Below are positions 50,501-62,500 of a DNA stretch of 64,000 bases, in pieces. The notes beneath the pieces were generated by a model that worked only from the letters and a program-made list of their open reading frames with translations, was not told where the DNA came from and ran no database searches. This DNA comes from Nemopilema nomurai (lineage: Eukaryota; Cnidaria; Scyphozoa; Rhizostomeae; Rhizostomatidae). The stretch covers positions 2,306,228 through 2,370,227 of the forward strand of contig ML133436.1 in NCBI GenBank assembly GCA_003864495.1, written 5' to 3'. How positions within the stretch are numbered: position 1 is the first letter of the stretch; every line of letters begins with the position of its first letter. The translations under genes and the position numbers were made by a program.

Positions 50501-50688
50501 TTGCTGATTCACCGGCTTATAATCTCTTTCTCTGTCTCTTGAAAAACTTATTAACTGTGAAAGCCAGTTTATTTTGTCAGCCGTTTAGACATTTTTAAAA
50601 CTCTTGTTGTTTTAATTTTTAGAAATACAAGCCATTCAAGGGGGTGAAATATATGACCAAAGCAGGAAAGTTTCAGATAAGGACATAA
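38538..50688 (+). CDS. AP3M1: AP-3 complex subunit mu, complete, 19 exons
   Basis: The mu subunit of the AP-3 adaptor recognises tyrosine sorting signals and directs cargo from endosomes or trans-Golgi to lysosome-related organelles. Exons: 38538-38572, 39104-39182, 39690-39795, 40079-40191, 40505-40626, 41120-41198, 41355-41402, 42326-42358, 43074-43107, 43588-43667, 45166-45236, 45763-45811, 46471-46527, 47039-47105, 47469-47515, 48974-49021, 49685-49735, 49923-49991 and 50623-50688. They sum to 1254 nt (417 aa; human 418) with all phases consistent. The longin part reads MIHSLFLIN, DIFLEKHWKSV, CDYFFEAQ, VIATPHHYLINIYR, PLFVIEFLHRV. The linker has LSNIPWRRTGVKYT. The mu-homology domain has VNPRLLDDVSFHPCIRLKRW, VLSFVPPDGNF, SGLKVSRLDVYGE and ends KYKPFKGVKYMTKAGKFQIR. 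Several exons are very short (33, 34 and 35 nt). Intron 15 contains a Penelope-like fragment on the other strand. Confidence 0.96.
40756..40792. repeat. 13-bp tandem repeat in AP3M1 intron 5
   Basis: TTCACTTTTCTAG is repeated almost three times without change. Confidence 0.85.
43668..45165 (+). other. AP3M1 intron 10
   Basis: A 1.5-kb intron. Around 44.33-44.74 kb both strands have short open frames and higher GC, but none has a domain I recognise and none joins in phase with the flanking exons. Confidence 0.4.
48066..48797 (-). mobile_element. 5'-truncated Penelope-like element in AP3M1 intron 15
   Basis: The segment is flanked by the 13-bp direct repeat GAAATCAATGTCT (48053-48065 and 48798-48810), a likely target-site duplication. 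Just inside lie inverted repeats of about 45 bp: left around 48091-48137 and right around 48752-48801, sharing a core CGGAACTATTTTTCGCATAC (right copy in reverse complement). Between them is a minus-strand frame with a GIY-YIG domain and no reverse transcriptase. This fits a truncated Penelope-like retroelement, whose intact members carry RT plus GIY-YIG and often have inverted terminal structures. Confidence 0.7.
48298..48723 (-). pseudogene. GIY-YIG endonuclease remnant of a Penelope-like element
   Basis: An open frame of about 140 codons without an initiating ATG (it continues upstream to a TAA near the inverted repeat). It has LVVYEFCCRCEAQYVGRTTQ, then LEDRIKQHVP and, after a spacer, IGQHLLENPDCAKTY. 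These match the C-terminal GIY-YIG nuclease of Penelope-like elements: Y-x-x-x-C-x-C, AQYVGRT, R-x-x-x-H, and the S-A-I-G-x-H-L helix. The RT and thumb are missing, so this is not an autonomous element. It is antisense to AP3M1. Confidence 0.8.
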
Positions 50689-53533
50689 TATCATCTTTTG
50701 TGAAATTGGGCAAACTTGTAATCATTATTAATGAATATTTCATATTATTTTGTACTTGGCAAAATATGATCTTAAATTATGTATAGTATATTTAATGAAC
50801 AAGTAGGTCAAATTTTCAATTTATCGTCTTGTTGACCACCAGTAAATCTAGATTTTCTCAAGCAAGAATCTGGATTTAGTGTAATGTAAACGTTTGGAGT
50901 TATGGTTTTCTGGCTAGAAGCAGTTTCATAGGTATAGCTATTTGTCTATCCGCGGCCTTTTATGCTATATATGATCTTTTTTCCGGCAATCTACGGGATC
51001 GGGTTAATCGGGAATTTTTTTGATGTATAATGATGTATGAGGGTGTCAAGTTATAACTTCCAAAACACTTGGAAGTTTTGATCTCTGGACATTTGATAAC
51101 ACCATTCTCTTCATTTTCAATGATTTTTATTCCAATGGGCATTGAAAGACACGAAAATGTAAATGAGGGCATTTGTTTTGAAAGATGCCATAAATAACCG
51201 ATATATCCATCTGTCCTTTCCTTCAGCATTTAATTTACGATTTTATAAAAATCTATTAGCAATCTTGAATACTAGGCTTTTCAGTTTTTCAAAATGGTCA
51301 AGTGCTGTCCGTTCTTAGAAGTTTTTGATTTTCATGTAATGAATATAGACATCAATGGCGTCTTTGCCAGATTTTGCTTTGGCGATAGGAGTTTAGTGTT
51401 TGACTCTGACTGGGATCTCGGCTTTATTCTGTTTACAAGTGTTTGTTTTAAGGCGATTGACCTTCAGTGTGATTACTATTGACCTTCAGATTACTATTTG
51501 ATAACTCGGTTAAGCAAATTTGCTCACATCATTACCTTTCTTATTTTGTTGTTGCTGTTGTCATTTTGTCAACATTTCTTGCAGTTTAGGTTGTTGAATA
51601 ATCTGGAGCTCTGTATATCTTCGAGTTTCCTTTTATTTCTTTATACACTGAAGTATCCATCTTAGTTTCGATCAGGTGTCCAGTTCCTGTTTCCGGAACA
51701 GGTTTCCCGTAAAAAATGAGCCTACTTGTTTTGTAACATAAACTCCCCGGGATGAATTCTATAAATTGTGGTTTCCAAACAAATAGACTCTGCAAAATTG
51801 CATCAACTTTATAGTTACTTTGTAGAAACGTAACAATCAAATCGCATTCATTCAGATCCTCGAGTGGCAGTCAGTCTTTCTGCGTTCTTCAAGAGCACAA
51901 TAATGAAGAGATTTATTAGCTTTCTGTGTCGAAATCAACTGTTACAAGCACAGACCCATTCGATTCCAGACCTGCGATTAACAGCTTCTTATTCGGCGCT
52001 TTGCTCATGATTGAACGAGTTTTTCCCGTTAGCTTGAACAATTATTTAAAGAAGGCAAGATCAATACCCAATTCACCACTATTTCCAAAGGACCCCGAGA
52101 AAGTTTCAAAATTCCACAGTTTTCAGATATCTATCAACTGTCCACTTATAAAAGTGCGATTCAGAAAGTGTGATTTATTTAGAGCATTTAAAGTCTTTGC
52201 TTCAAGACGTGCTAAGGATAGCGGCCAACAGTCAGTTTTAAGGTCGTGTTCAAGCTTGGTTTTACTTCAAAAGCTAGGCCTTTCTGCCATCACCTGCGTT
52301 CAATCATTCTCAGATAAGGGGTAGCTTTTTCAGTGTATTTATCAGCAATAAATATTAAGACGTTGCGAGCGAAATACGAAGTATTTTCGATGTCCATTAA
52401 GGTTTCCCACAAGCTCCACTAAAAGCGTTTTAAATAGCTTTTTAATGAGATTATACCTGGCTCTTGCATATCGGCACGCAATTAATGAATGAGGTAACGG
52501 CAAGGGCATGTCTTCCAGGCTTTCAGCAGGCGGAGACAGAGGAACAGTGGTCGCGAATCTTCATTAACGTTTTGTCTGTACAGTTCGATGGCTACTGGCC
52601 TAAGGGAATTCTTGCTTAGCAAACTGAAACATAATCTGGCAGACCAGCTATTTAAAAATGTGATGATGCTTTTTGTTAAACAATTTGCTTAGTATACCGA
52701 GACCAAGGTAATGCAAATGAGCAGTGTAACTGCACGTTTCTAATTTACGGTTTGGTTATTAAAAGGTAATGTGATGACAAGAATGCTGTTATCTGCTCTT
52801 ATCTGCCCATTAGTTCGGTTAGTTTTGCTTGAGCCTTGTATGCAGATGATGGACTGCAGCGCACCTGGGAAGCAACTGTACGCGCATCATATCTGATCAC
52901 GTGTCTATTCGTCTGAATATACTCTTTTTTTGTCAAAAGCTGGAAACGTACAGCTCTTGTTTTGCAATTTACCTGCAGCTATTTCGTCTTGTTTAGAATC
53001 TATTCACGAACATAGACAGTTTTGAAACATTGGAGTACAGTGAAATGAAAACCTTTCTAAACTTACGAACATGATGTTTTCCCGCCAGTTTAACCCAGTC
53101 CAGGCCCCAGCGCGGTTCAGATGGCGTCAGCTCCATGCCATAAAGATAAGTGTTCTGGTTTCAGAAAATGCTGGATTGGAAGGGATTTAGAAGTGAACAA
53201 CCATGAACTGTAAGTACGTATTTCATCAAGATCATCTAAAACTTGTTGTCTGATTGGCACTACCCTAATCTTTTCGACCTTACCCAAATTTGGTTAACAG
53301 TTTTTACTCGCATGCCAGTGTTTCAAAATTGGGCAAAGTCAAGTTCCGGACATCCCTTCCTATAAGGTCTCCGGGAATAGTTGCAACTTAAGGTGTGGAA
53401 ATATATATTATCAAAAGCAATTACATTCTCGATTGCCAGCTTTCACGTATTTTCCTTTACTTATTCCAGTGCTGAGAAAAGAAGTCGAAAGCAAAAGTCC
53501 TTGAGAAAAAAATTTGAAACCATAGAATTAAGA
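50689..53533. other. Intergenic between AP3M1 and the TSPN-domain gene
   Basis: AP3M1 3' UTR and the promoter of the next gene must lie here. A 132-codon plus-strand frame at 51926-52324 and a minus-strand frame at 51586-51840 match nothing I know. No repeat of note was seen. Confidence 0.4.
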
Positions 53534-56500
53534 ATGCAACGCCCTTTTCGCTTGAAAAACCTCCTTTCGGATTTCGTTTGCGTAGTTTTTGTAATGCTTG
53601 CCTTTGCTTGGATTCTTGTGGGCAGAGCGCTGGCCGTTCGTGGTGAGAATTAAGGTTTCTTGCAATAGTCGACAAGTCCTGTTTAAATCAAAAGTCTGCA
53701 GACAGGAAGGGAATCCGTAAGCACGAGACGGCTTCTCACGAAATGACTGCCTTTGCCTTCCTTTGCCTTCCTTTGCCTTCCTTTGCCTTTCTTTGCCTTC
53801 CTTTGCCTTTCTTTGCCTTCCTTTGCCTTTCTTTGCCTTCCTTTGCCCTCATTTGCCCTACTTTGCCCCCGTAACTACTTTTCCCTTGCATATCGTTTAG
53901 AGAAAAAGTGACCAGCTACACTTTTTGTCCAACTTTTTCTCCATAGAGAATTTTTGTAACAGTTTGAAATTTGGTCAAAATTCCCAATTAGCGTTAAGTT
54001 CCCCAATGCATACACCTCCAATCAACACACTCCTGCTCTACCCCAATTGAAAGCTTGTTCGATAATTGGACTCCCACTCAGTGACGCAAGGACCGGGGGG
54101 CAAGGAGGTCATGATCCCCCATTTTTTGGCAAACAGTACAAAAGTGCTACTGTGAGATCCAAAAGTGCTCCTTCAAGTCCAAAAATGCGATGGTCACGTG
54201 CCCTTTTTTGACCCGCCCACCACAATTCTTGGATGCCTACCACGTCTCTATCGCTTCTTTCACCGGAAAGTTTGCACGAAAGGTACGGCAAATCTGTTGG
54301 ACAGCGTGTAAAGAGTTCATACTTGGATCAGCTCAATATTCTGTGGCAGCCACGCCTCGAAGAATCGTGTTGATGCCGGATATATTTGAGTAAAGAAAGG
54401 TCAAAATGTCCCCACACTGCACCAACCACAGCACACAATCAATTATTGGACCAAATGGCAAAGTGCATGATGTGGCTATTTCAAACCACGTTCGAGGTCA
54501 CAAGCATTTTCAAGGTGAAAGACAGAAGAAACCGGCATCCAATTTGGCCATAAAAAACTAAGACGTCTCTCAACATTGTCGATCTAAACCGTACTTCAAA
54601 ATTGTCGAAGATTAATACCTTGTAACGCCAGATTGTAGCAAAAAGCTGCAACTTCTGACGGCAATGGCGAATTTTGAGGAGAAAGTCGATTTAAATCAAG
54701 GCTTTTCTAACCAGCTTTAAAAAGAGACTTGCTTTTACTTTGCCTCTGCGCAAGTTAGTCCATTTCAAAGTCCTACGCGCATGTTCTGCTCTGGGATTAT
54801 GGAGCCAAGTTAAATGGGTTGAAAAACGCCCTTACCCTTAAATTGTGTTTATTTTGTTTCGAAAAACCTGAAAATGAAAATTCAGTTTCTTCTGACTTAC
54901 GATGAACGTACAGTTTCTTCTGACTTACGATGAATGAGAAAATTTGAAGTTGCTAGCAGCAAAAATTAAGCACGAAATCGAAATCCCTTTTGTTCATCAC
55001 AACAAGGAGGTGGTAAGAAACAAATGCATATATTTTATTGTTGTTGAGTATTACTTAGGGAATAGCCTCATTGCGAAGAGTCGAAAAAATCGAGTTAAAT
55101 GTCGAGTGTGTTTGGATGGGGCTTAGTATCCGAGAAGAAATGCGCTATTGGAGCTTGAACATAAATTTTTAATTTCTCCTAATATTTCTTTCTAATGCCG
55201 TTTATCAGAAAGCCTTTGAAAGAAAGCTTTACGGACGCCGCTAATTTTTCACGGAAGGAGCTCGTCTGTACCTTTCTTTAGATATGTTTCATCTAGGTAA
55301 CATCTCAAATTGCCAGGAACTTTGTGTTTGGCCAAGAGAAGAATGTAACCCCTTTCTTGTGAATTGTAAAGATTAGAAACAGGTATTTTGCACATAATTG
55401 AGGATCCTACGCTTCGAGTCTCAAACTGTTAACAAAGAACAAAACTCAAGTGGGACTGGATGTGTTGAACTGGACTGGATTACGTTTCATAAACTGAATG
55501 GTTGAGCGTACTCCCAAACAAGTGTTAGGAAAACGTTATTGGAGCAACCTGAGCAACGAAAATGGTTGGACCAAACTTCTATTTAGAGTTTGGACGAATA
55601 GGTGGAGGAATATCAGAAGTATAATACAGGCGCAGTATTGACTCCTGTAAGAAAAAGAAATAAGACGACGAATGATGGCACCAGCGTCGTATCTGGGAGA
55701 AAACCAAGCGTCTTTGGCTTTGCAGTGAAGCGCGCTCAAGCTGATATCCAGGGTGGCACAGACCAGGCCGCCTGCGAAGGAGCACAGTTGCTAGGAAGGA
55801 GTATAGCTCTGCGAAGGAACACATCAAGTCTTCTCTGTATCACAATGTCCTGCGTGGTCTGTGTTTTCTAATACCGGAAGTTCCCAGCGTGAACTCGATG
55901 TGGTTTTACCCTGAAGGATAATGTCGAATAACAGTGCCTGCTTTGTTGAAACTGAAGACCGTAAATTTCAGCTTGCCCTTAAGTGAACGTGGTTTGAGAA
56001 ACTGGTTCACAAGGGAGCCTTAATTTTCACTGTCAAGGTTCACGGATGAATTTAACAGAAAGATATGCCTTTACGAGCACAACTGTGAGGGATGGAGATA
56101 AATTATATTCCTGCTCACTTATCTAAAGTCTTTTGGTGTCGCTTTAAGGACCTTTTCAGTTGGAGTTTTCTATCGTACGGCGTTTTAATTGCTCTACTTT
56201 CAGCACCGACATGTTGCAAGAGCGAGCCCCTACGGAGATCAAGCGGTATGTTTTCCCAGTCTTATTTCATAGTATTGCTTTGATTAACAATGTATTGGTC
56301 CTTCATAACCGCAGTCTGAAATTTCTATGCCTGTTGAGATTCTGGTAATAAAATGTATTGGATTTGGGCTTCTTTTTGAATTAACACGGTCTGTTTATTA
56401 TCGAAGAAATTTCCACTCACCAGAAAAAACAAAACTAGTTACTCCTCGCATTTGTGACTGTTGCTTGATCAGGATTTGTAGGCGATTAATGTGGACATTT

Positions 56501-59500
56501 CAGCCAACCGCAACCAATTCGTGATTGTACTGCTTCCCATCTGGCTGCCCTTTGCCAAAACAGGGAACATTGACGTGAGACCTGCAGCAATGTGTTATCT
56601 CGAGGACTTGGGGAGCCTTCCGTCTCAACCACCCAACCCCCACTCCCCCCTTCTCAGGAGCGATCTATTAATGCGGTGTTGGTATTTTGAGAGCAAACAC
56701 ATCAATAATGTGAACAAATGGCAGTTAAGTGATAAATCATTGAAAATTCAGCAAATTCAACGCCATTACGCCAACTAGTTTCTCTAAAACCGCATTGGTG
56801 AATCGATGAAACAACATAAGATTAGTGATCATTGGACAAGACGGTCTTATGAATCGAAGCCTTTCACGCATTGCCTTTTACCCATCTACATTTTCGCTAA
56901 ATATTCAACCCTGCCTTAACCCTCTAGTCACTTCGTATTTAAACCAGTGTCATCAATTGACATTCATGCTGACATTGATCCTCTTGTATTCATTCACGTC
57001 ATCTGTCAGCACGTCCTTTGATATAAAGTCAATCCCGATGTCCTTCAATGGAGGGTGAAACAAGTTTGATTGAACCGCCTTTAATCGATGTCTCACCATA
57101 CAAGTCTCGCTAAAATGTCCGAAAGTGTGCATTTGCAGCTTTTTCCACTGTTTAAAAGCAAGAAGCAAGCAGATTATCACACTAAAAATGGAAAACTCTC
57201 AGTTCCAACATGTTAGTGGGAGTATCCGTTAGAAATTCAAAGGTCAAAGACGTATAGATCTATTCCATGTGTTTGCAAGACCACACTTAACGCTCCCACG
57301 TTAAGTTTTTGTTCGAAAATTTTCGAAATTGAATAATCGTCGTAACGAAAAAATTAAACGCAAGAGCCTAATTAACTTGCTGAGTATGTCCGTTTTGTTT
57401 ACACAGGGATATAACTTCTATTCAGGGAGAATGAAAAGGAACAGCTAAAATTGTCTTAAAAATTGAAGGTGCCCTAGATTTTGTTTCTATTGGTTATTCG
57501 AGAAACATTCCTCTGGGTCTTCTTTTCGGGTACTCGATGAGAAGAGTCTATTGAAATTTATTGTTATTATCATTAGATATGTTAAAATTTCAGAACGTGA
57601 CCTTTCCGAATTCTCTTTCGGGTGGCATCATATTCGATGGAAAATAGGGAGACGACAGAATTAGGGAAATCTAGCCATACAAAAGACGAGAGGTCAGCAT
57701 TCTCTTTTATATGGCTCAACAACATTAGAACAAAAAAGGATGCCTTTGATACTGTTGCTGCCTGTTTTCATTGGTGCTTAAAATGTCAAAGTCCACCGTT
57801 CCCTGGAGCGTCCGATCATTGCCCATGTTAATGTCCCAGCCTCTCAATAAGCCTATTCATAAACTTTGCTATTTAACTAGCCGCCATTTTCGCGGGTCAC
57901 TAAAAGATATTCATCCTTATACTTCAAAATCCATGTATTTATTTCCACAACTTGGAGAGCGACCAGCACTATGAGAACCGCCTATATGTTCTATCGCGCC
58001 AACCCTTATGTACCGCAAAGTTTTGCATAACATTTTAAGAGGCATTAGCATGTTTGAAAAACTAAATGGAAGTTGGATAACGCTACCGCCTCTTGGGTAT
58101 TTTGATGGAAAACATTTTCATTGTGCAAAAAGATGATAACATTGGGTTTATTTTGACGATATTTGCTAATAGCCCCAAGGGGAGCGGCGAAAATCGTCAC
58201 TTACCCTCCTGATCTCTGATAATTGAACTGTTGAGCAGAAACTTGACTGTGAAGCGGATCAAATGACCAAGCCCGTTCTTCAATGCATTTGAGCAGTACC
58301 TGAATTTTTGCTCCACGCCAATGTGCACTCGTTAAGCGTTAAAAAGACTTTTCTTTCAAAGACAGAGATGATAGATCCACTAGTCATTCACTGTGCTAGT
58401 TGGCAAAGCAGTGAGCGAAGGCTCCTTCTGAGTTTATTTAAAAGCATAAGGAACTGGATCGTAGGCTTTTGGGGATAATAGAAAAACCTCTTTTACAAAT
58501 TAAAGTGGCGAGACCATTTTATGAATCAGTTTTTGCAGCGTGGTTTGCAATGAGGTGTGACTTGAGAAAACCCATAAATATCTTAGTATGATCACAAGTT
58601 GGATGGCCTGACTTTTCCAAAGGACAGCTGCTTCTATGCAGCAGATCCATTGAACGGCGGATAAATATGACAGCGCAGAGAGCATGCGCGCTGCTCTCTC
58701 CGCCCTCCGCAGCATTTCTTTTACGGCTCGACTTTACTGATTTTGAGAGAGATCTGATTTAGTATCGCAAAAATTGCTGTCCTATCTCATTGACTGTTAA
58801 AAGTTGTTAGTAATTTATGTGGTAATGATCTTAAGCAAAAACTCGCCAATGCAAAACCATTGGGATCTTTCGTTCCGCAGTATGGAACAGTATCCGATGT
58901 GATACGACAGTATCCGATGTGCTACCAGGGCTTTGCAACGGTTGCTAACAATATCGTCTTCAGCAAATTATCCACAATGCTGTCGATGAATGAACAAGTG
59001 ATGGTTGACAATTCAATTAGATGTGTTTCAAACACGAACTATATTTTACAAATAACTTCCATTTAGTCATACCTTAAGGGGTCTTACAAACATTTGTTTT
59101 GTAGATTCCCGCGCGTTGACTAAAATATGCCTTTGTGTCTATTTGCTACCTTTTTCCTTAGGAAGTCTTTCTATGTCACTTGCTGTTATTGATGTTTGCC
59201 TTTGGGAAGAGCATAGCAAATAGGCTCCATTGTAAAGTCCCTCTCTTTTAATTGGTAATCTTCCTAAGCTTATATTGTGATATGACACGAATTAGCTGCC
59301 ATCTCACGCTTTGCTTGGATCCAGTGTCTCCTGATCGAAGGGATGATACTAATGACGTCACATTGTTTACTAACACAAACCCCTTCACCTCCAATCATTT
59401 CATTACCATTGCTAACCTCTATATTCCTGTTGGATCTGTTTTCAGTAAACAGCTTTTTCAGTTGTTGACTTCTTTATTGAAGTAGATGATTCAATGGCAA

Positions 59501-62500
59501 GCTAAATTGTTATCTTGAAAATGTTCTTTTTCGGAAAATAAAAACCCCCTTTATCTTTATTAATTGAAAGCGATTTGAAAAATCCGAAAGCCCAAAGCTT
59601 CAGCTTGGTAAGAATGTGATCTGAATCCTCTTTAACGACACGTGAAGGGCAATAAAACGTTGAAGCGTACGATGAAATAGAAGCTAATTATGTGGCGTTG
59701 ATATGATATGCGATAGGGTTTTCAAAGCGGAAACACAAGACAACCTGATGTTTAACCTATTTTCACAGTTTCGAAGAGCTTTTCTTCTTTTAAATTTTAT
59801 CCTGTTAGACCGATAGTGCCACTCAACAGTGTTATTTTAATACATCCACAATGAAAAGTTTTTTTAGAAGGAGAAGAATGATACCATCAATATTTTGTTT
59901 GCCATTGTTTGCTTTCAGTTTAAATTGAATTAAATTAATTGTTGTGTTGAAATTTTGAAAACACCCGTTTGAACGTATAAATCTCCATAAAACTAGTGGG
60001 TTGACCACAAAACCAGCCTATTTTCATCATTACGACCCGAAAAGAGGACACCGTGTCACATGACTTCACGTGCAAAAAATGATGCGAGAAAGGCTAGCTA
60101 TAAATAGGCTAGAATCACTAATCGTAGAATGATGTCCCTACCCCTCCCTCCCCCACCATATGCAATGAATTTGACCAGGGTTAGACTTCAAAATCAACGT
60201 TCTTTCTCGCCAACGTAGTATCAGGTTTAAATGGATGATCCTCCTGTTTGATAGATTACTGCTTTTCAGAATGACGTCACTCAGAGAGAAACGGAGAATT
60301 TGTTTTCATTCTTGTGTCCCACCCAATAATAGCAATACACGATGCCGGCCAATTGCCTCCCATCTCGCTGGTATTCTTTGCGAGATGAGACGCAAACCTT
60401 TTCGGTCATCATGACAACTGAAACCTCATGACATACAACAACACCAAAGCTACAACTCCTGTTAATTATACTAAACCTACGCCTTCCTGATGTAGAAAAG
60501 GGATGAGGATAAGAAAGTACATGTGAACAGGTAAAAGTTAACTGTCATTATGAAGAATGAAATAACACCTCTCCTGACACTGTTTGCACCTGCTGTCAAT
60601 AGAATTCTGAGCCGGGAAGAGTGTTGATTTCTTTAACGCCTGGTAGAAAATGAACAATGAGCGTGTAACATGATCACCATTATGTTTACGTCATCAGACA
60701 TAATTGCGTTTGAGTGTTGCATCATTGTAGAGCGCTACATTTGTACTGGTTATGGGTTGCCATCGCTCAAGGGCTCTTTCAGGACCCTGAGAACCCTACC
60801 TGGGTAGGTTACACCATTCTGCCCATGCCTCAAGTATCTAGCACACGAGCGAGGCTCCTTCCTTGACGTTATCTATAATCATATTCCCTTAAGCCCAATC
60901 TCCACTAGGCGGAAAATTGTCGAGGCGGAAAAATTTCCTGCGATCTAATTGGCTAATTGAATTGAAAGTGATCCTACTTTTCGCGGCTCGACAATTTTCC
61001 GATTAGTGGAGATTGGGCTTTATTCATCGTCATCATTGTCGCCATCGACATCTCACAAAAAACACAAAACTTCTCAAACACATCCTCATACAGGGTATGT
61101 GGTAATAGACACCGAAACGGTGGTACGTCTGAGCTACCTTAAGTCAGCCCTGTATAACATGAGGGTCACAATTTACGTTTCTAGATTAGCACACAGCTAA
61201 GCCATCACTACATAAATTTCCTATTAAAGCAAAGCGTTCACCCTTTATATTAATTCTAGAGTAGAATCTATTCAACCAAATTAATGTCGACGAATCAAGG
61301 TTTGTTGTGGCTAAGCAGATTCCAAAAGGTTGATAGAATGAATCACATTCAAAGTAGGCAAGGTTGTGAAGAAAAAATTCCTTTAATGTCTCTCTTTCCC
61401 ATAAGTCGAGGTCAAACAAAACCACGCTTCTGTACACCCGTTGTTTTTCGTTAATTTTTTGCCAATTTTTTTACACACTTCGCTGCTTTGTTGCTGAACG
61501 TATTGTTGTGTGGTATGTCTGAACCTTTCCAGGTTATTCTAATTCCGTCTGAATTTCATCATTAGCCGCTTTTCGTCGTGAATTAGCACGGGCATCCAGG
61601 AAAGCTGGATCAGTGTCATAGAATGACCCATCAGAAACACACAGGAATGTCCTGTGTCCATGTCAGTCTGACTTTCTTCCAGCAACTAGATAATCTGGGT
61701 GGGATTCATCTAGATAACGCCTTGGTTGGATTCACCAAAGAAAACAAGCAAGATTAGAAATGAATATGAAATGAAAGAGAGGTGTATTCCTCCCATCGAC
61801 CTCTATTTTTCTGAATTTACGGTATGGTATATGGTAGTTATCTCTTCCCCACCCTTACCTCCTAGACGGCCTCTCTAGCCAAGAAACCGTTTTATCTCTC
61901 ATTTTAAAGCATGTTTCTTGGCTGCAAATCGATGCATCGACCAATTCTATTTGCAGATAGCCATCCTGTTTCTGACTTCCAAGAGTGTTGTTGATATAGA
62001 TTACGACTTATCAGAGGGTCAGTAGTGGCTATGGGTCCCCTTTAGTAGTTTATTTAACATGCCATTATCACCAAAATATTCAAAACGTTCTTCATACAGT
62101 TTCTCTCAAAGTACAGGATTGGATTTGTCATATGTTACCAAGTCAGTTAGCGAGGTCACTTTTGGTAGCATCGTTTGCCCTTCCCTTTTCAAGCTCAACT
62201 TTGAGAGCAATTACAGTTTGGTTACTGAGTGAGCATGTTTACGTTGCTATGAAATTGATGACCACTTGGCCCGGGTTCGCAAGAGTATCATAGCGTATCA
62301 AAACCTGCATTTGCTAGAAGGGTAGTAGATATTGCACAGGCGTCTCTGTCCAGGATAAACATGACTTTAAAATGATAAACATTGAAAGAAATTATGCGAT
62401 GCTGGAAGAAATTCTAAATAGGCTTGGCTGCTAAATTAAATTAATTTTCTTTTCAGTCAGGGCCTGTCACTAGTGAGATTCATTATCCACCCTTTACGAT

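Noticed and set aside
51926..52324. 132-codon plus-strand open frame after AP3M1
   Set aside because: No recognisable domain and no in-phase splice partner; length is within chance for this amount of AT-rich sequence.
55602..55871. 90-codon plus-strand frame with a protein-like basic segment
   Set aside because: Begins with GTG, ends in unrelated hydrophobic sequence, and could not be tied to a transposon family or to neighbouring exons.
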